From positions 7,192,001 through 7,256,000 of the forward strand of contig JBITNC010000001.1 of NCBI GenBank assembly GCA_050084985.1: 64,000 nucleotides of DNA, written 5' to 3'. The position numbers and the translations under genes were made by a program. Under the pieces are notes generated by a model. It worked only from the letters and a program-made list of their open reading frames with translations, made no database searches and was not told the DNA's origin. Shown here in pieces: positions 1 through 12,800 of the stretch. Within the stretch, counting starts at the first letter, position 1. Each line of letters starts with the position of its first letter. This DNA comes from Nageia nagi (taxonomy: Eukaryota; Pinophyta).

Positions 1-823
1 TTTCTGTCTTGTTAATCTTGCATGCAAGCAACCTTGCAGCTATTGAAGGGTATCCGCATTGACCAACACTATTTTGAAATAGTGAAGCAAGCGGGTGCGC
101 ATCTACTGCAGCTCCCAACAGTATATCATTCTTCCCTGTTACGCTGCCATTGTCCTGGCAAAAATTTTCAACGTCTACTGATTCAGCACTATCACATACA
201 GAATTCCATATGCAATCTTCTTGAAAATCCGATGTCATTTTCCCTTGAATCAGTAGCTGCTCCATAAATGTGTTACTTGAGCCTGTGATTAATGTTTGCT
301 GGCTATCAGGCAAGGACATATTTGATGGAATCTGGCCTTCAAAAGGAATTACCTTAGAAGACGATGGCGAAATTCTTGAGGTCTCAATATGAGTTCCTTT
401 ACTATCAGCAATATGAGATAAAAAGCTGTTTAGAGGAATTTTCTGGAATGAACATAGATTATTTACAGTTTCAACACAAGCATTTATACTTCCCAAAGAA
501 GGGGAGGCCAGGGTGCAAGGAGGCAACCTCTTGTTCTTTGCATCTTCATTTGCAGTGCTCTTAAATTGGTCAAGAACATTTGAGCATGGCCACTTTAACA
601 CAGATTTGTTGGATTCAGCTTCGAAGGAAGCTATATTTATTGCACCTGATGGCAGTGAATTTCCAGGTGAAGTTAGTTGGATGGGCATCTTTGGCAAAAA
701 TGACCCTTGAATCTTTCCCATTAGACCATCCTGGCTATTGTCAGGCAAAATGGGTTTTGGTACATTCTGAAAAATACCAAACACATCTCTTACAATGTTT
801 ACGAACTCCAAATCCTCCATGAT
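1..823 (-). CDS. LHW: LHW-like exon 6 (start of the large exon, truncated by window)
   Basis: The exon follows the acceptor CATGCAG (830-824) and is open to the window edge for 274 codons. It starts IMEDLEFVNIVRDVFG, the end of the conserved N-terminal domain. It continues into a Ser/Asn/Gln-rich stretch of low conservation, as expected for the central region of LHW proteins. No stop was found in the frame. The rest of this exon and the bHLH exons should lie to the left. Confidence 0.9.
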   Translation of the reverse strand, partial: MMEDLEFVNIVRDVFGIFQNVPKPILPDNSQDGLMGKIQGSFLPKMPIQLTSPGNSLPSGAINIASFEAESNKSVLKWPCSNVLDQFKSTANEDAKNKRLPPCTLASPSLGSINACVETVNNLCSFQKIPLNSFLSHIADSKGTHIETSRISPSSSKVIPFEGQIPSNMSLPDSQQTLITGSSNTFMEQLLIQGKMTSDFQEDCIWNSVCDSAESVDVENFCQDNGSVTGKNDILLGAAVDAHPLASLFQNSVGQCGYPSIAARLLACKINKTE

Positions 824-3800
824 CTGCATGTTAGCAAATTTGTTGATTAAACTTATGCACAAATCACATAGTTTACTTGAAATACTGTATCTAGAAATAG
901 AACCTCAAAGAACTGGAAAACTGAAACATGATTTCAGCAAGAAACCATCCTTAATAATCTACAACCTGATTCAAATACTTCTACAATATATTAAAACTTG
1001 CAATCATAGACTGACTAAAAATAAAATTGCAAACTAACGGTTGGCTTTTTTCTCTTTGCTTTTCCTTAACAAAATAGCAGAGATATGAGGACAGAAAGTG
1101 TGTACTTAACACAAACAAATAAAGTGATTCATTTCTTGTGTTGAGATATGCACGCGAGAGAATTGATTGTTAAAAAATATTATTTTGTGCCTATTGAAAA
1201 TTGTAGAAATCCATACATATAATCATATTTATCCAAGAAATTTTGAAAAAGAAAACTTGACCAAGAATAGGAACAGAAATACTCAAACCTCATTTAAAAT
1301 CCATTTCCTATACGTCATGCTTCCACAGATTGCTATAAAACACAAACTTTGTAATTTGTTCTAACATCAAAATAATAAAAGGAACACATACTTCAGTATA
1401 CTACAAGCTATCAATATCCCAAACCAACAGAAATACTCAAATCTCATTTAAAAAGACCATTTCCTATGTCATGCTTCCCCAGATTGCTATAAAACACAAA
1501 CATCCTAATTTGTTCTAACATCAAAATAAGAAAAACAACAAAAATTTCTGTATACTAGAAGTTAGAAGCTAGCAATCTCCCAAACCAACTTAACATATTT
1601 ATGGCTACAGGCTACAGCTACTTCAAGAACTCTGCGATCAAGTAGGTTAATCTTTATTGCAGTTAATTGCAATAAATTTACTCGTCTGCATCAAGCACAA
1701 AGCCACATCTGCCCACAAAACTTGTGTTGTTCTTCAAAATTCCAGGTTGGCCTTCACTCCTGATATTTCTCTCTTCGAGAATTAGGAAAAGCACATTTCA
1801 GTAGTTGAGTTATACAGTTTGGCAAAGGTGAACGAAATCACAATGACCTGGTAGTTGATCAGATTCAAAATGGCATTTGAGCTGTGAACAAGATATGTTA
1901 CATATAAGGCCCAAATCAGAAGGAATAACCAATAACATCATAGAAAATATCAGGCCCTGTAACCATTCAAAATGGATTTATTCGCAATTTACTAGTGGTT
2001 TTCCATGCACTACCTACAAATAACCCTTTTGATAACACTCCAGATGAGATATCAGAAGAGGATTTTGAAAGAATACTAAGTGGCATACTGGTCAGTAATA
2101 TCAGAGAAAACTCACTTATAAAGTCCAGATAGAAGAATCCATGTCAAAGGAAGTATATTGAGAAAAAGGGTCTCTCAAAATATCATAGGATAGATGCTAA
2201 GAGAGGTGAGGGTCCATTCCTCCTAGCAATGAAAAACATTTCTTGTATGAAGAAAATTATAACCATAGACTCGGGATGATTTTTTGGGGAAAACTTCAGT
2301 TGTTTGTGCACAGGTTCTAAAAGAACTATGTGCACTAGAAAGAAAATAAAATTTCAAATAACATATCTTATACTTATAGGTATCACGAAAGCCAAACCAG
2401 AATTAAAAGAGATATTGAAGAGGAATCCATAAAAGTGTCAAGAGGAACTATGTGCACTAGAAAGAAAATAAAATTTCAAATAACCTATCTTATACTTACA
2501 GGTATCACAAAAGCCAAACCAGAATTAAAAGAGATATTGCAGAGGAATCCATAACAGTGTCAAGAGGAACTATGTGCACTAGAAAAAAAATAAAATTTCA
2601 AATAACCTATCTTATACTTATAGGTATCACGAAAGCCAAACCAGGATTAAAAGAGATATTGCAGAGCAATCCATAACAGTGTCAAAAGGAACTATGTGCA
2701 CTAGAAAGAAAATAAAATTTCAAATAACCTATCTTATACGAAAGCCAAACCAGAATTAAAAGAGATATTGCAGAGGAATCCATAACAGTGTCAAAAGAAG
2801 AGCTGGACATAAGAAAGAGGCCATACAGCACAAGCAACAGACGATGTATAACACTGTAGCATTGGAAAGAAGTCATTCAGGAAAGTGGAAACACCAAAAC
2901 AAATGCAAATAATAAAGTATTCCATTCTCTATTAAGAGAATAACACACACACAATGTAACAAAGTATTTCTTTTCAAGCCAACAGAAGTGAAAAGGCTCG
3001 AGGCATCATATAGAAAAAATAGAACCAACCTATTAATCCACCTAAGATCCAAAGAGCAGTTTAGGATGACTGAAAAGTACTTTCAACAGATAACAAGACA
3101 TATGAACATCCAATCACCCTATTCCACATTACCCAGCTCTAATCTTTACCATTACTTAAATCTTGCAAGTAATATTCCAAGATCAATGGGTAGTTTTCAA
3201 CATCAAATAGATAACGAACATATTTGCTTAGCACAGGGATATATGTGGAATTCAGGCAGAGCAATAGTATTAACTATACTAGAAGTAGTTGTCAAATGGG
3301 ATAAGCTTAAGTGGTAAAAACAGTGAGCTGTCCATATCTCTAAAAACAGTGATATGTTAATGAGACAATGTGCCAAAATTGGTTGAACCATCACATACAA
3401 ATCTTGGTGTTACACACTCCAATGGAGAATGTCAAGTGCAGGTCCAAGCCTCAGGTGACTTTGATGGAAGAGATATCCTCTCAGTTGTGGCATCTAATCC
3501 GAAGGTTACCATGCTAAGGGAATTTATGAACCAAAAAATGAAATAAACTATATTAGCACGAATATATAAAATTATAGTCATTCTAGAAAAGTTTACCATG
3601 ACCAACTTTTATGGATCATGTTGATCTCAAGGTAACTCCATATCTCTTCAAGCAATCTTAATAATTATATGAAATAGGAAACTGTACCCCTTTTACAGTC
3701 TCCAAACTATATGGGAAACTAAAGATCATTAATCGATTCAAATTTAAACCATTCATACATTTTAAAATAAGAAAGAAATCCAAATCAATGTTGCAACCTC

Positions 3801-6800
3801 TCAAATATACATATATAACAGAGGAGTAGATCTTCAACCCGAAAGGCAAAATAGCCAGGCTTGAACTCACCATTTGTGTAGAGCCAAGTTGCACGACACC
3901 ATATGGCATTACAGCTATAACAGCAATTGTCTGCACGCGAAGACATCATTTAGTATTCTTCATCAAACCTTTCATTGATTCCATATAGATATAAACAGCC
4001 ACTAAATATGAGATCATGTCTAAAATGTATAACTCTAACTACTAATCATAGATAGGGTTCATCTCACCTTGATTCCAGCAGCAAACTGGTTTTGCCATCC
4101 AATGGGATACTGTAGTTTAAATAATACATCATTAGCCAACACTAAATTGACAAAATAGAGCAAACAGGTTCATGCTAAAACAAAGCAAACAAATAGAATC
4201 TATATAAAGGGTAGACTATTTATCTAAATGGTACTGATTATGTTTAACTGAAGAAGTTCAAGGAATAAGCAATAATATATTGGAGGACAGAATATCAAGA
4301 AATAAAGATGACAGAATAGATCATCTTTGAAGAAAAGTACTATGTAACTATTTTAATAATTTGAAATACTCTTGTAAAATTAAAACTGCAGGTGTCAAAA
4401 AAAGCTGAAATGCAATCCTCTCTGTCAATATAACATGTTGTATCAAAGGTTTGCTTCCTGAGCAACCTTACAAATCACCAACTTCATTAGGCATGCTACT
4501 TTATCTCAAAGTCACGGAACAAACATGTCCTTTTTGTTGCAAAATTAGAAAATGCATCATGTATTATGAGTGTGTTAAAGACTCACATCATGCATGCCAC
4601 GTCCATGAACTGAACCAAGAGAATTTGATTCAACACTGTAGTGTTTATCTCCAAATATCCACTGATGATTACCAGTAAATGCTGCACGCCCAATAATTCT
4701 GTAAGGTAAAATAGTCAATATAGCCACCAACAAAGGCTTAGAACTTGCAGATTATGAGTAATTTGATTGTAGATAAACAAAATGGATACACAAATAAAAC
4801 CTCAAATCTCCATAAACTGCTCAGTTTAGGAAAGAGCTTAGGATGACTCTAATACAGTTTATATTGGAAATTCTAATACAATAACTCATCCAATGCAGAA
4901 AAATTTCAAAGCATTACAGTTTCATTTAATTATTCAGCTAACAGGGCGGAACAAAAGATTCAATGTCTGAGCAGCTAAAAAGAGACGATCATTACACATT
5001 GCAAAAACTTTGTATTTCATGTTCAACCCACTACTTCCCCAAATATTGCTTTCCCTTCTTAGCAAAACATCAATTTTAGCTTTCGAAAAATACTTAAACT
5101 GGAGTTACATCATTAAATGCATTTGAACTAAAAAGAGACTCAATATTTAAGCTACAACAGTGAACAGATACATTACACATAGATGTGAAAATTTACAATC
5201 AGCAGTTGTCTTAAAAGTACTACACTATTAGTATCCCAAGGTTATCACATCTAGAATATCGGACCCATTACTCTCCACCCTCACTTCTGCATGAATAAAT
5301 TATTACAACCTAACTGACTAGGTTTGAACTCAGTTCAGGTTCGAGTTCATTAATTTGGCATTAAATTTGATAATGCTTCGGAAAAAAATTGGCATTAAAT
5401 TCGATATAGTAAAAACATGTTAAAATATTCCTATATACATGCTCAAATATTATAAAATGACCAAATAGCACAACCATATATAGTTAGGTACTAATCGTAG
5501 AGTTATAATGCTTCAAAGAGATGTGTCCTTTTACTAGAATATATTGCATATAAATGAAAGGATTCACTTATAATCATTATCAAATATGGCATATAATATA
5601 TTTCAGTATCCATCTCTCATTGGCAAATGTAAGGAAAATTGCCCTCTTCAAGCAGCTAGGGAGAGTTGTCCTCTGGAAGCGGCTAAAGAGAGTTGCCCTC
5701 TCAAAGTCGCTCTACTATAATTATTAGAAGATCCATATATTTTCATTCTGAAATATTACTGCACCCTCTTATCCCTTATCAGTATCATTTCGATTTCAGA
5801 GGAATGTGGGTCAAGACAGGTCAGAATGAGTTGGCCTTCAAGATCAACAAGCACATGCCTTCATGAAACCTATTAGCCACCAATATCAATGAGAACAGAG
5901 TTGAAGCAAGGGTCAAACAACTATAAATCAGTGATAAGTATAGAATTAAAGTTCACTTCATGCACTTGCATGGACTTCTGTCTTAATAAGGACCTAAAAA
6001 GTGTCTGAAGCATACTAGCTACACTCAGACTCGGCAAATATTTGGCCAAGTAAAAACTCGGATCTAGCAAAAACAGGGTTAAAAACTTGCCAAAAACATG
6101 GGAACTAAAAAAATTAAAATATTATTTTTTCCTACATAACTTGGTAAAACTCAGGATTCACCAAAAAACGTGGCAAAAACTCACGCATCAACTACAAAAC
6201 CCGCAAAAACTTTTTCAAAACTTGGTCAACCTCAAAAATGCATTGAGTTGAATGTGAGTACTTGCTTTAATAAGATTACTCGTGAATAGACACCAGACTC
6301 AGAGAATTTGACTACGATGGTCATAAGTTAATGTTGTGAACCAGCGTATCTGCAATTTCTGAATTAACGTGTTAAAACTCAGTGAGTCTCACAAAGCTCC
6401 ATAAGCCCCAAGCAAAGTGTGACTAAACAAGTCAAACCAACTTGACTTGCTGAGTCTGCCAAGTCCAGGAAGTATCTCCTAGGCTATCGGGTAAGATTCA
6501 AAAATGAAAAGTTCAACAAAAAAGAACTGCATGTTCAAGGGATTTCTGCTCAGAATGGATAAGTTGTACCAACTTATTAGTTGTATGGTTGATTTCGAAC
6601 ATATTTGATGTTGCTTTGTACAATAATGTAAATTCCAAATCTGTTAAACTATGAGTTTCTTAGTTTTTGAGTCTTTGCCAACTTATTGCAGTCTTTTCAG
6701 CAAGTCTAAGTCAAAAATGGACCTGCTGAGTCTGAGTCTCAACACTATGCAGAGGTATTTGTATATTGTTTATGTACGTGGCAGGAAAAGTCGGTAAATC

Positions 6801-9800
6801 AATTCTACCTAAATTTTAGGGCTCCATTGGAAGATGTGTGCTTGATTTGAATTCTACACATTTCTCCACATACATGTCCCTTAGAGATTGTCCATGTAAC
6901 TTTATTTCAAGTACATTTCATGCTATTTCAGAACAACACCATCAATAAGAACACCAAGCCCGTTTCACTTCAAGTTTCAATTCATGCAGTTGCTTTTTCA
7001 ATTGTCTAGGTAATACTTCATTCGTAAAGGGTCAACAATTATTCAGATAAGGCCTCAAAATGTTAGGTTACTACAGCACCTCCAGCTTGTCAAAACCAGA
7101 ACTTGGTCACATAGAGGAACCTGTTAATATGACCATTCATCTCATTTATCCACAGTTTGAAGCTTAGAGATCAATTTAAAATGTGTTCAAATAGAACAAC
7201 TTCTAACTGATACAGACTGTAATTGTTTGTGCCTTTGGCCATTAGGATAATGTGGTAAAATGATAACTGATAAAAAAAAAAGATTCAACTGTTCCCATAA
7301 CTGGACCGTGATGCGATCATGATGTTACTATACCGCTAATTTGGCCATCCAAATAAGTAGAAGATTGTTATAACTATTTAAATTTAGAGGTTAGCCCATA
7401 GATTATGTTTTCCTTCTTATAAGTTGTAACCTTTTGCATAATTGTATATAGCCTATTTCAATTTTATATACAGAAACTTGCTTCAGCATGACATTAGCGT
7501 ATCCTACAGAAGAAATTAAACTTACCCCTCTCCAACTAAAAACACCTGATATGACATCTGGGCAACAGCTAGACTAATTTGATCTCCAACCGAAAACCCA
7601 TCCTGAGAATAAACTCCTTCCTGAGGCATCATATATGCAGAAACTTTTGAAACAAATGAGGTTTTTGCATGTTCACAGTATCCATCTTCCCATGCCAACA
7701 TCCTGCAATCCAATGATAGAAAGAAGGCCTCTGCATACTTCAGTACAATTTTACAATCGTTAAAAATTAGCAACAGACAGGCAATGATATCATCCCTGTG
7801 CACATACAGAAATTTTCACTTACTGACAACCAACTTCTGGTATGCATATAGATAAATTCAATCCTGACGGTAGCCTAAACACAAGAAGAAAAAACCTAAA
7901 CAAGAACTAGAATCATATTTGAACTTGTGAAAATGAGGAATCTACAGTTAATAGAGATTCCTATGAACTAACACTTACAATGATACAAAGGTTGTTCAAC
8001 AGTAAGCAATTTATCTTCAGAACTACAAGAATGAAAAGTTGATTTAAAAGCTCCTAGGTATTTTCACAGATAGATTATCACAAGTGTTTATTGTGTGGTA
8101 AAACCACACAAAACAAAATTTTGCATCAATAAACATATTACATTCACATGAAGGGGAAATTAGCTATCATAGTGCCATAGTACCATTGAAAACAATTACA
8201 CGTTGTTAGAGGATATCTTTAAATTATAGGAATTTATTTATTAATTTTTAACAAATAAAATAGTAAACTCAGTGATATAAAAGTCTTGTCAGTTCAAGAG
8301 TATAGTGCAACAAGAGAGGAGAAGGATAATAAGGAGATAAAGCATGAAATGGAGAAGCTGATAACAGATAAGGACTTTGAAGAGAGAAGAGGAGATGGTG
8401 CAGGAAAAGGAGAGACAATATTCATGTCCCGCAAAGAATCAACATTAGAATGTGTTGATATTTGACTCTGATCTGGTCAACTTTGTATTGTGTCTGATAA
8501 AAACCAATACTGGCCCAATCTTGAGAGACACACACATGGAAACTTTTGAATATACCAAATTTCAAGACCAACAGATACATAATTAATGAGATATGAGAGC
8601 CATGGAAGCTACAAAGTCTATGGAAATTCAAGACCATTGGATACATAATTAACAAGATATGAATGGTGTAACAGCTCACCCTGGGTCACCATTGGACATT
8701 TGCTTGGAGTAATGAGTATAATAGAAAAATGTGAAGACTGTTACATGCATTTCCACGTCATAGAATTTTGCCAAGTTCAAACTGCAAGTCGTTTTCAGCC
8801 AGGGGAAAGCATTTCCTTCTGTTTTGTGGTATTTGCAACAGACATAACATAAAGAATGTTGTGTCCAAACAATAGAGGAATAAATTTCACTTTCAGGGGT
8901 TCTATTTTTTGAAAAAGTTCAGTTGATTAGATAAACATATATATAGAATTATATAGGAAATATAGATTACATTGGTTAAAACAATCATAATTCTTATTTA
9001 AGTCCATCTAATTCAAATTAAGTGCATTGTTTAATAAATTTAATAGATTGATTCTTTTTGTTATTTGAACATTAAATCAAAATAAAATCGGAAGTATGAT
9101 GTTAAGAAATCACATAAAATATAAATTATAGTACCTAAGTATTTTGCAACAACACAAGCCCACATCAAACAAATTTGTTTAAATTTTAAATAGGTTTTTA
9201 TGTATTAATGTCCTTTTCTTTTTCTTGTTTCACATAAACTGTTTAAAAAGTTTGATTTGTTTTCATTATAAAAAAATCAAACTATGAAGGAAAGAAGATC
9301 CAAACAGTTAGGTTTGATCATCTTAAGATGTCCAATTTGAAACTAAACTATGCAAGAAAGAAAGAAAAAATATATATATAATAATGTCCATTGGTGACCA
9401 AAAATAGTTCAATTGAACTCAAAAATACTTTCATTTATAAAGAAAAGCACCAGGGCTTAGGAATCCTAGGGACTAACAATGCAAAAACTAGCATCTATTG
9501 TTAAAAGGGGCCAATTGTATATTTCATAGCATCAAGAAGGGCTTGTCCAATGTTTCACATGTTTAGTGCAATGGAACTGGTGACATCAGCATCAACCATT
9601 ACGAAAGGGCCAATGATGGATCTGATCACCACCATAGATGACTGTTTAGAGTAAGGAAGACTAGGTTGGGTTGAGTCCCTCTTAATATTCATGGTCAATG
9701 GATCCTCTATAGTAGAAAGGAAGCTAGTGATGCAATGCCTATCTCCCTAACCCAAGGTGCAGGAAAAAGCAGCTAGATGATCAATAACTTCAAGCAAAGG

Positions 9801-12800
9801 TAGATCCAACAGCATCTGTAGTGGAGATGAGAGTGTTGAAGTACACTAATAGCAGCACATTAAGGTAGGCATTATTGCACCAACATGTCCCCGCTAGCTG
9901 GCATTGGCTAAGGGCCATTTAGTGCCCCCAACGTCAAAGAATGGGCTGGAAAAAGGCAATGATCAACTTGAAGATGATAACCTCTTGGATGTAAAGGGCC
10001 AAGCGTCTCTGATCAGGATAGCGAAAGAAGTTGGATCAGGAACCTCCAAATTCTCTATACAAGGTTAGGTGCTTGCCCCAAATCTTGAAATAAATAGAAG
10101 GAACATCAAAAAATGAGGTGCTCTTCATTCTCCACCTCTTGGAGAGAGGTGGAAAGCACAAGTCCTATCACTGAGAAGAAGAAGATGGTCAATCTCCCAC
10201 CATAGCCGATGGGAGTAGACTCTCAACGAACCAAGTGAAATGCTTTAACCATGTGACCAATGGCATAGAAGATAGTCCACCTTGGTGATGATCACATTAA
10301 TAATATGTAGGAAATGATCAACATAGAAAGTCACCTTGGCCAAGAGGCCAGTAGGGGAAGTCCAAGTAACCTAGATGTTGTCGGTAAATATCATCTCTAA
10401 TAACTTTGTTAATCATAGCTTTCGAGGGGAAAAGGTGAGAAGTATCCAATGAGCACTTAAATGGGGGAAACCAATCAATGACGATGTCAATGGATTGGAG
10501 AAGCAGATTAACCTCTACATACGAACATCGTCTATGCTCAATGAGACCTAAAGAAGCAAATACTCTTTGAAGAAGACAATGCCAAAAATGGGTAGCTCTC
10601 ACGGCCTAAAGTAGTCACCTAGCAACTTGATTCTACGAAGCATAAGTATACTCTCAAGATGAAGTGGGTGAGCAGCAAACTCGCGGGTAACATTGAATTG
10701 AGGTACTATTTGTTTGCAACAGATCATACGCCAAAGCATAATAGTTTGAACCCTCTCAATGCATGCCCACTCCATAGACCCTGAACTAGGGTCCCATATC
10801 TATGATCCATAAAGAATTGTCGGTTTAATGATTGTATTGAAAAAGAGTTCCTTTGAAGGAATATCATGGAAGTGCATCTAAAAGCACTATTCCTTATTCA
10901 TATAAACGCAATATCAAAGCATTTCCCTCAATAATTTTCCCTCACATCATTGTTCAACCTTTTGGTTCAATGGGACATATAGGTATATTTGTAACAATGC
11001 ACAAACAATGTTGTGATCATTATAGATCGATATTTATAAACAACTCCCTATTTGGGTGAACTTATTATTTCATCGCAAATAAATTGATGTACAATAGAAT
11101 AAGAGGAATATTGAATCACTAACATACATAAGATTTTTTTTTTCTTCTATTGTTGACAATTTCATAAGGATTTGAATATAATTATGATAGTCAGGCCCCT
11201 ATTGTCTAGTAGCCCAGGACATCTCTCTTTCAAGGAGGCAACGAGGATTCAACTTCCCTTAGGGCTATTATGCTATAAAGTCTTTAGCCTACCATACAAA
11301 ATGAGTATCCTAAAGACTTTGAACTTATGGTTCCTATGTCGATGTCTGAGTGGTTCATGGGGACAAACTGTAAATTCGTTGTGCAATATGCCAATGTTGG
11401 ATCAAATCCAACTTAACCTAATATCAAGATGAAAGTGAAGCATATCATTGCAAAGGTGTGATTGTCAGGCCGATTTCAAATTGAGGGATGGATTAGACAA
11501 CTGAACCCCTAAATAAGTATAAGGGCTTGATATCTTGATTAACTCCTCTTTATAGGAGAACTAGAACTTGGAGAGACCATCCTAAGAGGTATTAAAGATC
11601 ATGCCCTTAGTCTTGCTCAGGTTAATTGTAACTATATAATCTTGAATTTGCCAGTTCCCAATACAGGCATTTAAGTCACCCAAAATGATGAAATCACCAT
11701 CAAGGAATAGTGGGAGATATCTAGATAAAGGTCCTTGTACAGGTCATCATCAATGAAACTTGAGATTGGAAGTGATCACGAGGAGGCATGCCACCCCCTC
11801 CTGGATATATTAGGTTGGTTGTCAAACACCATTTCTGAGCATTACCAATTCAGGCCAAGTTAGAAGCCCAATCCTTCAGAGAATCATTGATAAGTACCAG
11901 AAGCACAACAAGAGCCATATTTGAAATGGAAGTGGTTCTGCAGAATCTGCACTATGAACCACTTACAGAATTTGCAAGAAAGAGTTTCCACTCCACCATT
12001 GGCTTACTCATGGCCCACCAATCAAATCTGCCAGCATTAATATCTGGACCAACAGATGCACATGGGACAGCATGAGGTAATTAGATATGGGCTAGAGGTA
12101 TATTTTGCCTAGATAAAATTCCCCTGAAATATCATGGCAATTTTAGTCTAAACACAAGACTTATGCTCATTGGACAGTGATGTTCACCAAGGGTTACAAA
12201 TGAAGAATTGAAAGAAATTGCCAATGAAGATAAAAGGAACAATGGAATATACTGTCTACATAAGATGCAAACAACTTGCATTCGCCACTATAAGCTTTAA
12301 TTAGTTGAATAGTGGGGCTTTTGCAAGATTCAGATAGCACTCTGGTAAAGAAAGATGACTCATAATATACAATGAGCTACATCATCCCACATGCACAACT
12401 CCACACTCTTCATCAGAAACATGTGAATTACATATTTTCTACAACTGCTCCACTTTTTTACATTTGTGTTGTATGTGATTCCATACAAAACAGTTGAGAA
12501 GCAGGAAAAATGACATCTCATCGATTAAACTTTAAAGCATAGTGCGAAATTTTTTGTTGGTTTTTGAAAATGGAGACTGATTTTTTTATGTAATAAAGTA
12601 ATTGCTCTAAATGTTTGTGTTCATCACTTGAAACAAATTTCTTTTCAGAAGGAATTTCTTAAATACATGTGGTAAGATAAAAAAATTCAAACTCTCATTA
12701 GGCCCTTTTTTCCTGCACAAAGCTCTTAAAATTTTTCAACACAACTGTCAAAGAAATTGTAGCTGGACCCCCTCCATGGGACCACAATACTTTAGACTCG

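Larger units (their letters stand above)
824..3870 (-). other. Intron 5 of the LHW-like gene
   Basis: 3047 bp, GT-AG. AT-rich, no coding signal. It contains two tandem-repeat blocks (1273-1589 and 2324-2797), described separately. Confidence 0.75.

Noticed and set aside
2682-2876. Minus-strand ORF of 64 aa
   Set aside because: It lies across the 122-bp intronic tandem repeat and has no recognisable motif.
3600-3660. Possible LHW exon after exon 5 (LLEEIW-like reading, minus)
   Set aside because: No phase-0 acceptor gives an open frame there, whereas 823-1 follows in phase and carries the expected MEDLEFVN block.
10853-11432. Plus-strand ORFs of 68 and 86 aa
   Set aside because: Antisense to the LINE fossil region; no domain.
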